Below, piece by piece: positions 14,600 through 25,087 of a DNA stretch of 57,500 bases (the stretch's first letter is position 1; each line of letters opens with the position of its first letter). Both the position numbers and the translations under genes were made by a program. Source of the stretch: Glandiceps talaboti (taxonomy: Eukaryota; Hemichordata; Enteropneusta; Spengelidae); assembly GCF_964340395.1 (NCBI RefSeq), contig NC_135562.1, forward strand, positions 130,001-187,500, read 5' to 3'. Under the pieces are notes generated by a model. That model ran no database searches and was not told the origin of the DNA. It saw only the letters and a program-made list of their open reading frames with translations.

Positions 14600-15620
14600 A
14601 TAAACATTAATGAAACATTTTCCTTGTTCTTGACATGTATGAGATGGGGCTATCTGTTGTAACACAAATTGCCTGAAATAGGACAGCTGTTTCCATGGAA
14701 ACATAGAGTAGACTAAAATGTTGTTTTGGTTAAACACCTACATATATGGAAAATAACATGATAAGTTTAATTATAACATAGTTTATTTGCATATTGACCA
14801 CCCTATATTAGGTAGTTTGTTATGCTGAGTTCAAAAATAGTTATCATTTTAGGAACATCTGTTGCCATGGTAACCTAAATCACCATATTATGCATTATTT
14901 GGCAAAATATAGCTAAAATAAAATAATAATTTTGGCCTGAACGGCTTGCCATAGCCGTGTTTTTTATGACAACTGAACTTTGCTCACGTTCAACTTTTTC
15001 AAATGGGCACCATGAAAATTCACAAGTAGAGACCAAAGAGGTTTTGTAAAAATCCCTTGGTTTTAGAGTTTTCAATTTTTCTTATTCTTTTCTGGAAAAT
15101 GATGTGCTATCTCTGACTATGTTTAAAAAACTCATTAAGAAAACCATTGTAATTAGTAAACCGGCACATTTTACCATGTACACCTACATAAATAGGGACC
15201 TCTAATGTCGTTATTCTGTAAGTAAATTACACGTAATACACACAGACTGACCTAGCATTTGCTTTCACAAAAATTTGCCTTTAATTTCATGAAAGCTGTG
15301 TGCAAATAAAACGAGAATTTCAAGCGATTATGTATATTTTAGTTTAATACCCGCCAACAAATAATGCTATCAACAGGTCAATGATATGTGTTCCACCCAC
15401 GGACGCTCACCACAGTCAGTACTACTGCGCTCATGTCAGAAAAACTTGAAATCGATATTCTTTTCACTAAACTGTGCAACATTATTTTATGACAACTAAA
15501 CTTCGCTCAGCTCATGTTCAACTTTTTCAAATGCACACCAATCTGTCTCAAAAATCGTAAGTAGAAACCAAAGGGCCAATGGTTTTGTGAAAATATGAGT
15601 CATCGCTACCGTAGGTGTCA
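14600..15620. repeat. Dispersed-repeat-like block with an internal diverged duplication
   Basis: Two related segments lie at about 14964-15063 and 15487-15598. They share TTTTATGACAACT, GTTCAACTTTTTCAAATG, CACCA, AAGTAGA(G/A)ACCAAAG and GGTTTTGT. The region also holds two Cap'n'collar-like palindromes annotated separately as X-boxes. The style (AATTTGGCC-type AT-rich filler with palindromes) is typical of old interspersed repeats, but I cannot name a family. Confidence 0.5.
14689..14874. promoter_or_regulatory. Pair of RFX X-box palindromes
   Basis: GTTGCCATGGTAAC at 14861-14874 matches the RFX X-box consensus GTNRCC-N0-3-RGYAAC exactly. GTTTCCATGGAAAC at 14689-14702 is a perfect palindrome with the same architecture but a non-consensus purine position. 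RFX factors bind such sites upstream of ciliary genes (established knowledge). No ciliary gene is identified nearby, and these may simply be part of a dispersed repeat. Confidence 0.4.
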
Positions 15621-15940
15621 ATCAAATATTGGTGCCTAAATGCTGAATACTGGACAAATGAGATCTTCACTGGGCCGCAGTGCTAGTGCCAATTTAGTCA
15701 TAAATAAAATAATAGTTATACTTTTATTCATATACATAGCAAGTACCAACCTCTCAGTTGTTACGACTTGAAGCTTGAATGGGAAATGTTGCACAATTAG
15801 TAGTGGGTGTAAAATTTCAACCTTTACACCTCCTACACAACAACCATAAGTGATATTCCTCTAAAGTCATCCCAACATTGTTCATTATAATATAATATTA
15901 AACCCCTTAACTTGTAATAATAATAATAATTATATATCAA
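15621..15940. other. Gene-free interval
   Basis: No feature recognised. Confidence 0.45.
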
Positions 15941-15942
15941 TA

Positions 15943-16274
<332 letters not shown>

Positions 16275-16444
16275 TCCATATTCGTGTATGATTGAGGGGC
16301 TTCACAAAAAATGTAAATAAACGTTGTCTGGAAATACTTTCTGGTTGTCATAGTAATGTTTATTGTCTGTCGGTAAGACAAAATTTCAATTTACGACAGT
16401 TAAAGCTTTTATACATCGGAAACGGGAACGTTGTTTTATGTAGC

Positions 16445-16672
16445 TGAATTTGGTTAGTTGGCAGTAATGTATTTATCTATTTCAGAAGAATTGAAGAATT
16501 CGGCTAGTTGGCAACGTATTTCAGACGAATCGAAGAATTCGTTAGTTGACAGTAATATATTTATGCATTCAGACGAATCGAAGAATTCGGCTAGATGGCA
16601 ACAATGTATTTATGTAATTCAGACGACTCGAGGAATCGGCTAGTTGGCAAAAATATATTGGTATATTTCAGA
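16445..16672. repeat. ~60-bp degenerate minisatellite, 4 units
   Basis: Units share TTCAGA(A/C)GAATYGAAGAATTC, GGCTAGTTGGCA and TATTTAT. Unit lengths vary and the last copy (AGACGACTCGAGGAATCGGC) is the most diverged. Too degenerate to be a recent expansion. Confidence 0.8.
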
Positions 16673-17619
16673 GTGTACTGTTGTCATATTGCAAAAGAAC
16701 CATACGTGACTAATTAAGTTTGATTACTCTTCGTCAGTTTGTGTCATTTGTTCTATACGATGCCTTATTTGGTGATACTAAGAATAGATTGCTCTGAGCA
16801 GCTCACAAAATGTAGGTAAAACTAAAGACTGTTTCAATAAACTCTGTATGTCAAAGTAAAAATGTCATCCTCCTTTTAGTCCAATATAAATATTTGTACT
16901 GATATGAATATGTGCTAATGAAAGTGCTCTGATCCAGGAGTAATTAACAGCAACATTGGCCGGACCAAACAAGAAATATAAACTAAGCATTCACAATAGG
17001 AGTCTCATAGTAGAGAACATACATTAAAACCATAAAAATAAGAAAATAAATGTCATTTTTTTGTTTCTTTGCCTGTAAATTTCGAACAACTGTGTTTCAT
17101 ACTAAGGTTATATTTCCATCGTACTCTTTGCATTACACATATCGATCCCATCTCGAACGACGTCAGCGGAAATGGCGTCAAATCGGAAATGACGTAAGTA
17201 TTTCCTTCTCGGGTCTAAATGCATAGATGGAGTTTGAAAGTGTCATATGGCTGTTGCTGATACGTTTAGTATTGTAACATGTGTACAAATCGCCAACAAT
17301 GTTGTCCTCAAACACTTATGGAGGGAAAGCATTTGATTATTCCATACTATTAACGACCCGTGTTTAAAATGTTCAAACTGTTATGCCAATATTCTTATTG
17401 CGTATAGTCTTCAATTGATGGAGCATGCTTAATGCAACTTTGAAAGAAAATGCCGAAACAAAGTGGAAGAAACAAGTCACCAGAAAATGAACCAGATGTA
17501 AAATGAATGCCTTTCGTAGGGAAAGTTGTTCCTAAATCATATTACATGATGATGTGCAGCGCTTTTGAATATTTTAAATAGAAAATGCGCTTTAGAAAAT
17601 AAATAAACTTAAACTTAAA
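16673..17619. other. Gene-free interval
   Basis: No gene recognised. The only notable feature is the ETS/CRE-like motif pair at 17159-17197. Confidence 0.45.
17159..17197. promoter_or_regulatory. Duplicated ETS/CRE-like motif block
   Basis: GACGTCA at 17159-17165 is followed by two copies of GCGGAAATGGCGTCA / TCGGAAATGACGTAA. Each pairs a GGAA core (ETS-type) with a CRE-type site, the second being TGACGTAA at 17190-17197. Composition here is more GC-rich than the surroundings. Motifs are seen directly; promoter function is inference. Confidence 0.35.
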
Positions 17620-17940
17620 TCCTTTGTTATTGTTAACATATGTACCAAATTATGTCATTTGAAACATGCATTGTTAAGATTATATAGGATATGACATAGT
17701 CAATGTATGCACAAAGTCATGAGACATTTGAAGCATTTATTATGCAAATGAATTAATTTATTTAAAAGCTACATCATCAAGCGATATTAACCACGAGCAG
17801 TTTTTTATTATCTCCGAATGTACAAATTATACGAAATATTTGAAGCTTGTATTTTTACATTTGTACCTAATTGCAAAAGAAATCATTATGCAAATGACTC
17901 AATGAAATTAGAAACTACATCATCATGTAATATTGAGCAG
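17620..17940 (-). mobile_element. Cores of the reversed repeat family, interrupted at the right
   Basis: Two to three degenerate cores with ACATATGTACCAAATTATG, ATTATGCAAATGA and CTACATCATCA, in the orientation of element C. The array stops abruptly at about 17937 where LINE-derived sequence begins, and similar cores resume after 20130. The LINE fragment and the element beyond it therefore appear to be nested in, or inserted next to, this array. Confidence 0.5.
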
Positions 17941-18407
17941 ACTCAGAGAGGATGGATCTTCGACTACACATTGTATCAATAGACACCAAATCTAGGATCT
18001 TTCAACACAAAGTTTTACAAAATTATCTAGCTGTTAATTATTGGCTCAAGAAATGGGTTATTAAGTAATGAAACCTGCTCTTTTTGCTCAAATTACAGTG
18101 AAACTATCCTTCACTTATTTTGTGAATGTGAGATAGTATTCGCCGGTTTTTGGGGTACAACACGTTAACAAATGTACTAATTAATATCGACCGTGATGTA
18201 ATTCTGTATGGGTCTACGAACTATCCAGTGATTCTTAATTACATTTTGATTCAAGTCAAGCAGTTTGTTTACCAGGCCAGATGATCTGCAGTATTACCTT
18301 CATTCCATATTTTTATCGAACATCTCAAACAGTCATATAAGATTGAACAACAAATTGCTATTAGATACAACAGGCAAGATGTTTTTATCAGAAATGGTCT
18401 TTGTTAG
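17941..18407 (+). pseudogene. Degraded 3' end of an L1/Tx1-like LINE reverse-transcriptase ORF
   Basis: Pieces in three frames read in the order expected for the C-terminus of an L1/Tx1-clade LINE ORF2. First is a segment with DTKSRIFQHKVLQNYL. Then, in another frame from 18064, comes SNETCSFC with CSFC at 18076-18087, and ETILHLFCECE with FW at about 18151. This reproduces the family's CxxC...ETxxHLFxxC...FW zinc-knuckle region. Finally a tail (PSFHIFIEHLKQSYKIEQQ...RNGLC) ends at a TAG at 18405-18407. At least one frameshift and several stops make it a dead fragment, truncated at the 5' side. The following 200 bp, ending in an A-rich run at about 18573, may be its 3' UTR. Confidence 0.72.
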
Positions 18408-19969
18408 ATAATCTCAACTAAGGTATTTCTTTCAAGTTTGCTTTAACTGATTCATTGTTACCATAACTTTGTTTAAATTACTTTTAGTAGCTAGGGATAG
18501 CATTGTTTGTTTGGTTGTATGATGGTTTTTCTTTCTTGTGTGTGTTGTAGTTCTTTTATGTTTGTTTCTGCAAGAAAAAAAAGAAAAATACCGCCAATGG
18601 CTTTGTAGCACAACTGTACAGTTTTTAAAAATGCTAACATGCGAACAATAAGTGTTCATTTGGTGAATGACTATCCAGTTGCCTATCCAACCATGTTGCT
18701 ATCTTTACGATATATGCTATCATTTGGCTGTTGCTATAGATGTGGTCTTGTTGCTAGGCATATTTACATACATTTTTTGAATGTTTATTCAATTGTCTAT
18801 TAATCTCCATTGTTATCTTCACAATATATGTGATCATTTGGCTGTTGCTATGGGCGTGGTCTTGTTGCTAGGCACACTTGCATACATTTTTTGAATGTTT
18901 ATTCATTTGTCTTCTATTCCTGTTGTTATCTTTGCAATATATGTGATTATCTGGCTGTTGCTATGGTCGTGGTCTTGTTGCTAGGCATATTTACATACAT
19001 TGTTTTGAATGTTTATTCAATTGTCTATTAATCCCCTTTGTTATCTTTGCAATATATGTGATCATTTGGCTGTTGCTATGGGCGTGGTCTTGTTGCCAGG
19101 CACATTTGCATACATTTTTTGAATGTTTATTCATTTGTCTTTCTATTCCTGTTGTTATCTTTGCAATATACATGATTATTTGGCTGTTGCTATGGGCGTG
19201 GTCTTGTTGCTAGGCAAATTTACATACATTTTTTGAACGTTTATTCAATTGTCTATTAATCCCTGTTGTTATCTTTGTGAAATACACGACCGTTTGGCTG
19301 TTGCTATGGGCGTGGTCATGGTTGCTACGGTATTTGCATACATTTTTGAATGCTTATTCATTTGCCTACCATATGATGTTGTTATTGACCAAAATATACT
19401 GCCATTTGGTTGTTGCTAAGGGCGTGGTCATGGTTGCTAGGGCCAATTTTGTTAAAATGTTTTGAAGAATAACATGCAGAAACATCTCACCAAGTTTCAG
19501 ACTCGGTACTTTTTGAGATATAAGATTTTGACCAAAAATGAACATTTTTACACCTAATTTGCATATCACTCATGGAATCATGGTATGCTTAATATTTCTT
19601 TGTCCATACATCCCTAGATACATTCCCATTAAATTTCAGCCCAATCTGCTCAGTAGTTTTGGAATTATAGATTTTTAACCAAAAAGACACATTTTTAGCC
19701 CTAATTTGCATATCACTGATGGAATCATCCCGTCATGGACAAATCTTACTTTACATCCCCTTAAGAATGTTCCCACCAAATTTCGCACCAATCTGCCCAG
19801 TAGTTTCTGAGTTTAAGTTTTTTGACCAAAAATCACATTTTTTGACCCAAATCACACATCTGTGATGCGATCATTTTGATTTGAACAATTTCCCAACTAG
19901 ACACCCAAGGTAATGGACCCACCAAATATCGTGGCAATCGGTTCAGCAGTTTTTGAGTTTAAGTTGTTT

Positions 19970-20079
<110 letters not shown>

Positions 20080-20095
20080 GCCGGGCGATCCCTAT

Positions 20096-20125
20096 AGCAC
20101 TACTGAACCTCAGTTCAGTTGTGCT
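20096..20125. other. Terminal hairpin of mobile element
   Basis: Arms AGCACTACTGAAC (20096-20108) and GTTCAGTTGTGCT (20113-20125) pair at 12 of 13 positions around a CTCA loop, followed by AAAAAAA. Subterminal hairpins are characteristic of Helitron/Helentron ends. Here the hairpin is followed by poly-A rather than a clear CTRR-T terminus. Confidence 0.7.
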
Positions 20126-20130
20126 AAAAA

Positions 20131-20254
20131 AATTACAAACTGTTATAAAATTTGAAGTTTGCATTCTTTACGATATGCGTAATGACCCAAAATCATTAAT
20201 TATCCAAATGGCTCCGTAGAATTAAAAGCTACATGAATAAGCATTATAAGGCAT
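20131..20254 (-). mobile_element. Resumed core of the reversed repeat family
   Basis: TATAAAATTTGAAGTTTGCA followed by TTCTTTACGATATGCG and ATCATTAATTATCCAAATGG is the family core again, matching 17620-17940 in orientation. It continues until the start of the triplicated segment. Confidence 0.45.
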
Positions 20255-20569
20255 CTTTGTTATTGCCAATAAGCTTGCATTCTTATTAAACATCATTAAT
20301 CATGCAAAGGACTCAGTAAAGAGGAATGTTACATTTGTAAATTTATAATGCACACTTTTGTCAAAGTTAAATTATGTATATATCAAATCATATCAAATCT
20401 AAAGCTTGCATTCATATGCCAAACCTAGAAGGCAATACAATGTCGTCTTTTCGCCATATTCATAAGTTGTTGTTTTTTAAATGCTGAAAACAAAATTAGT
20501 TTATTTCAATTTGGATATTTAAGTACACTTCAGTTACAATGAAGAATAGCATGCAAATACTGCTGCTTC

Positions 20570-20657
<88 letters not shown>

Positions 20658-21546
20658 GGTGGTGGTGGTGGTGGTGGTGGTGATTTATAGACCAACACTG
20701 TACTTTCGTCCAAAATAAAGATTAAAATATTGATGACGCTGTAAAAAGTAATAGTGGTATTACTACATTTAAGTCAAACGTTATATCGGGTAACTGGTTT
20801 ATAGTATATTTCTGCTGTATCTTAACCTGTACGTTGACAACTACGTCAATATAATTAAAAATCTCCTTTGATCAGTATCAAATTAGATCTTTTCTAAGCA
20901 GACACTACCTAATTAGTTGAATTCTTTTAACATTATTAAGCAACTTTCAATGATTAAGATTATTTTAACTGAACTCAAGCATAGGGATACATATTCCAAA
21001 AACAACTTAATTAAATGATGATAGCTGAATTGTTGCAAATCGTCAAGAATGGAAACTACGAGATAAAGGAAAATGATAACGCAGATGAAAGCCTAGAATA
21101 TGATATCTAACAGCAATATAAAGGTTAAAGTCCAGTAAATTATTAGCAATAATTAGCCGAGTGATATCAATATATATACACACACAATTATAAACATGTA
21201 TATGGACAGGTATACCTCAAGAATATTCAGCAAAAAACTTTGTTATTGCCAATAAGCTTGCATTCTTATTAAACATCATTAATCATGCAAAGGACTCAGT
21301 AAAGAGGAATGTTACATTTGTAAGTTTATAATGCACACTATTGTCAAAGTTAAATTATGTATTTATCAAATCATATCAAATCTAAAGCTTGCATTCATAT
21401 GCCAAACCTAGAAGGCAATACAATGTCGTTTTTTCGCCAAATTCATAAGTTGTTGTTTTTTAAATGCTGAAAACAAAATTAGTTTATTTCAATTTGGATA
21501 TTTAAGTACACTTCAGTTACAATGAAGAATAGCATGCAAATACTGC

Positions 21547-21631
<85 letters not shown>

Positions 21632-22453
21632 GCAGACACTACCTAATTAGTTGAATTCTTTTAACATTATTAAGCAACATTCAATGATTAAGATTATTTT
21701 AACTGAACTCAAGCATAGGGATACATATTCCAAAAACAACTTAATTAAATGATGATAGCTGAATTGTTGCAAATCGTCAAGAATGGAAACTACGAGATAA
21801 AGGAAAATGATAACGCAGATGAAAGCTAGAAGGAGACACCAATGAAAATAATCTTTATGCAATCTGACTGGTTGCCTCACAACTTCCATGCTTTTGAAGA
21901 CAGATATAACGGTCATTTCATATTGTATAAAATGTCAGCAAATCTGCCCCTTTAAGTTGGAAAGCTATGGATTAGTATATTATATATGCCTAGAATATGA
22001 TATCTAACAGCAATATAAAGGTTAAAGTCCAGTAAATTATTAGCAATAATTAGCCGAGTGATATCAATATATATACACACACAATTATAAACATGTATAT
22101 GGACAGGTATACCTCAAGAATATTCAGCAAAAAACTTTGTTATTGCCAATAAGCTTGCATTCTTATTAAACATCATTAATCATGCAAAGGACTCAGTAAA
22201 GAGGAATGTTACATTTGTAAGTTTATAATGCACACTATTGTCAAAGTTAAATTATGTATTTATCAAATCATATCAAATCTAAAGCTTGCATTCATATGCC
22301 AAACCTAGAAGGCAATACAATGTCGTTTTTTCGCCAAATTCATAAGTTGTTGTTTTTTAAATGCTGAAAACAAAATTAGTTTATTTCAATTTGGATATTT
22401 AAGTACACTTCAGTTACAATGAAGAATAGCATGCAAATACTGCTGCTTCTGCT

Positions 22454-22519
<66 letters not shown>

Positions 22520-23026
22520 GCAGACACTACCTAATTAGTTGAATTCTTTTAACATTATTAAGCAACATTCAATGATTAAGATTATTTTAACTGAACTCAA
22601 GCATAGGGATACATATTCCAAAAACAACTTAATTAAATGATGATAGCTGAATTGTTGCAAATCGTCAAGAATGGAAACTACGAGATAAAGGAAAATGATA
22701 ACGCAGATGAAAGCTAGAAGGAGACACCAATGAAAATAATCTTTATGCAATCTGACTGGTTGCCTAACAACTTCCATGCATTTGAAGACAGATATAACGG
22801 TCATTTCATATTGTATAAAATGTCAGCAAATCTGCCCCTTTAAGTTCGACAGCAATGGATTAGTATATTATACATGCCTAGAATATGATATCTAACAGCA
22901 ATACAAAGGTCAAAGTTCAGTAAATTATTAGCAATAATTAGCCGAGTGATATCAATATATTATACACACACAATTATAAGCATGTATATGGTCAGGTATA
23001 CCTCAAGAATATTCAGCAAAAAACTG
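20255..23026. repeat. Tandem triplication of a ~0.9-kb segment
   Basis: Copy 1 is 20255-21237 (983 bp), copy 2 is 21238-22134 (897 bp) and copy 3 is 22135 to about 23026. All begin CTTTGTTATTGCCAATAAGC and end CCTCAAGAATATTCAGCAAA. Copies 2 and 3 are nearly identical. Copy 1 keeps 211 bp (20684-20894) that are missing from the others, and lacks about 163 bp found at about 21826-21988 and in copy 3. Each copy carries a trinucleotide tract: (CTG)n(ATG)n(GTG)n at 20560-20683 in copy 1, and (CTG)n(ATG)n at 21543-21630 and 22440-22518. An 89-codon minus-strand frame at 21647-21916 recurs at 22535-22804 with a few differences, is hydrophobic, and has no recognised family. It is broken in copy 1 by the missing segment. 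Confidence 0.95.
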
Positions 23027-24525
23027 CATTACTCAAATGTATGAATGCCATGGAAACCAGCTGAGGCCAATAAGTGTTCTCCATACATATAATGTTATGG
23101 GGGGCGCTATTTATTAGCATGGCCAATGGACGAGTCATTAGCTACAATACCATTGATCCACTGTAACTTTTGTCATTTCTTTGTGTATTGAAATCGACAC
23201 AGTTGTATACACACCTCCGTTTGCATGGCAAGGCATGAGAAAATTACTAAAAATGCTATTGATTTATTAAGGAAGATTGTGTCAACAACAAAAACTCATG
23301 AAGAACATATTTCCATGTTTTGCAATAAATAATTCCATCGAGTTATTTGGTTAACGTATACTGTGTAGTGATATCGAACTAATTCATTGAACCATAGTGT
23401 AGAGGTATAACCCGATATTTGCATATATATACATGCTACACAGAGTGATGAATCACACTGTATTTTCGTAAAAAGGTTTTGTTGTTTCCATGGTAATGAA
23501 AGGACAAAAGTACAAAAATCGCCCGTTTTGCTACATTGTGTCATAGTTACGTATAGCGCGACTTGTTCCTAGGTTTTCAACATATAGGATATAATAACAC
23601 TATAAAAACTGGATGTAATAGTTACATACTCAAGATGTGTCAAACGTACATATGAATTACATGTGTTCATTGGTTTTTCTTGGCAATGAATATAAGTACA
23701 TCACCAGAACTATCTTGCTTGGTTACCATGGTAGCTACCATTAGTAAATATTTGTAATGATCAGAAACCTTTTTCACCAAACAGTGTCGTGTGTAAACAA
23801 TTGTTAAGTTCCATATTTTCCTGAGTTTCCTCCAAGAGGTTGATTGGATTACACACATCGACATCTATTTAAATGGTAACTGTGGTCACTAAGGATAACA
23901 TTAAAATTAGACCACTTCTGCTTCCGTTATGTAGCGCCCCCACCAACATTAATATGATTGACTTTTGCCAAAGTTTTTGTCACAATTAAACCCAGTTCTT
24001 GTAAGTAACCAACACACAAGACCTTTCTGAATGTATATGAATAGTCCATAATTAAGAAGGACATTAATAGAAGGACAAAGTATACGATTTGCATGATATT
24101 ACGTCATTAAATCTAACACAAGTAATATTCTGAATTGTAATGGATGTGCAAAATATCTTATTTGAATGATAACGGATGATTAGATGCAAAGTTTGCATTA
24201 GCAAACAAATTTTACGAAATAAACACTGTTTACATAATGCCCTAACAATCTAAAGATCTTTATAAAGATAGCACTGAATAATTTGTCTTGCTCTAAACAT
24301 CTTACTCGTGGTGTACGACGGATTTATGATAAGTGTGTGTCATATGTAAACAAACGAACCCACTATTATTCTGAAATCATCAGTTACTATTATTTAGTCC
24401 AAAATGATATTGTTGAGAAGACTATTTTACATGATGTTAAGACATTAAGAAACACCAGTCAACTTACCCCAAATGTCTCCTTGCCTTTAAAAACTTACCC
24501 TCACTATTACTTTATATACATTGAC
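23027..24525. other. Gene-free interval with X-box-like palindromes
   Basis: No exon supported. Two imperfect RFX-type palindromes occur, GTTTCCATGGTAAT at 23484-23497 and GTTACCATGGTAGC at 23722-23735; neither is a full consensus match. Confidence 0.45.

Positions 24526-24581
<56 letters not shown>
24526..24581. repeat. (CAGA)n microsatellite
   Basis: About 14 uninterrupted tetranucleotides. The DRQT reading frame across it is an artefact. Confidence 0.97.
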
Positions 24582-24582
<1 letters not shown>

Positions 24583-24805
24583 GGATGGACGATGTTATTA
24601 CTTATTTGTTTTACTGTATCATATATCAACTAAGCAAATGAGGACAACGTCCCTTTAAGCCGTCGCTGAAGAATATAATGTCATGTGGCTATCGTGCTGA
24701 CAACATTGTATTTTAAAACGACTTTAACAAGTAAAGCATTGCCATGCTGTAAGAAAAATATTATATAGAACACATGTAACCAATATTATATCGTACTATG
24801 AGTAG

Positions 24806-24959
24806 ACACACACACACACACACATACATACATACATACATACATACATACATACATACATACATACATACATACATACATACATACATACATACACACA
24901 CACACGCATCGGCATACATACATACACACACACACACACGCACGCACGCACGCACGCAC

Positions 24960-25000
<41 letters not shown>
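24806..25000. repeat. Compound (AC)n(ATAC)n(ACGC)n(AC)n microsatellite
   Basis: AC, then ATAC (about 24823-24895), AC, a short unique spacer GCATCGG, further ATAC and AC, then GCAC, and a final AC tract to 25000. It lies only about 90 bp upstream of the 51-bp minisatellite. Confidence 0.97.
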
Positions 25001-25001
<1 letters not shown>

Positions 25002-25087
25002 CGCTACTGACAATCGTGTCGTGAATCAATTGTTAGTTTTGGCGTGAGGATAGGAGTTGGTCTAGGGAGTTCTGGCCTTCAGTGTAA

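Noticed and set aside
20096-20130. Canonical Helitron 3' terminus
   Set aside because: The hairpin is there, but the expected CTRR-T end about 10 bp after it is not; GCTAAAAAAA follows directly. I keep only a Helentron-like suggestion.
20560-20683. Polyglutamine- or polyserine-coding exon from (CTG)n(ATG)n
   Set aside because: No surrounding coding frame; the tract is repeated in non-coding triplicated DNA with different lengths.
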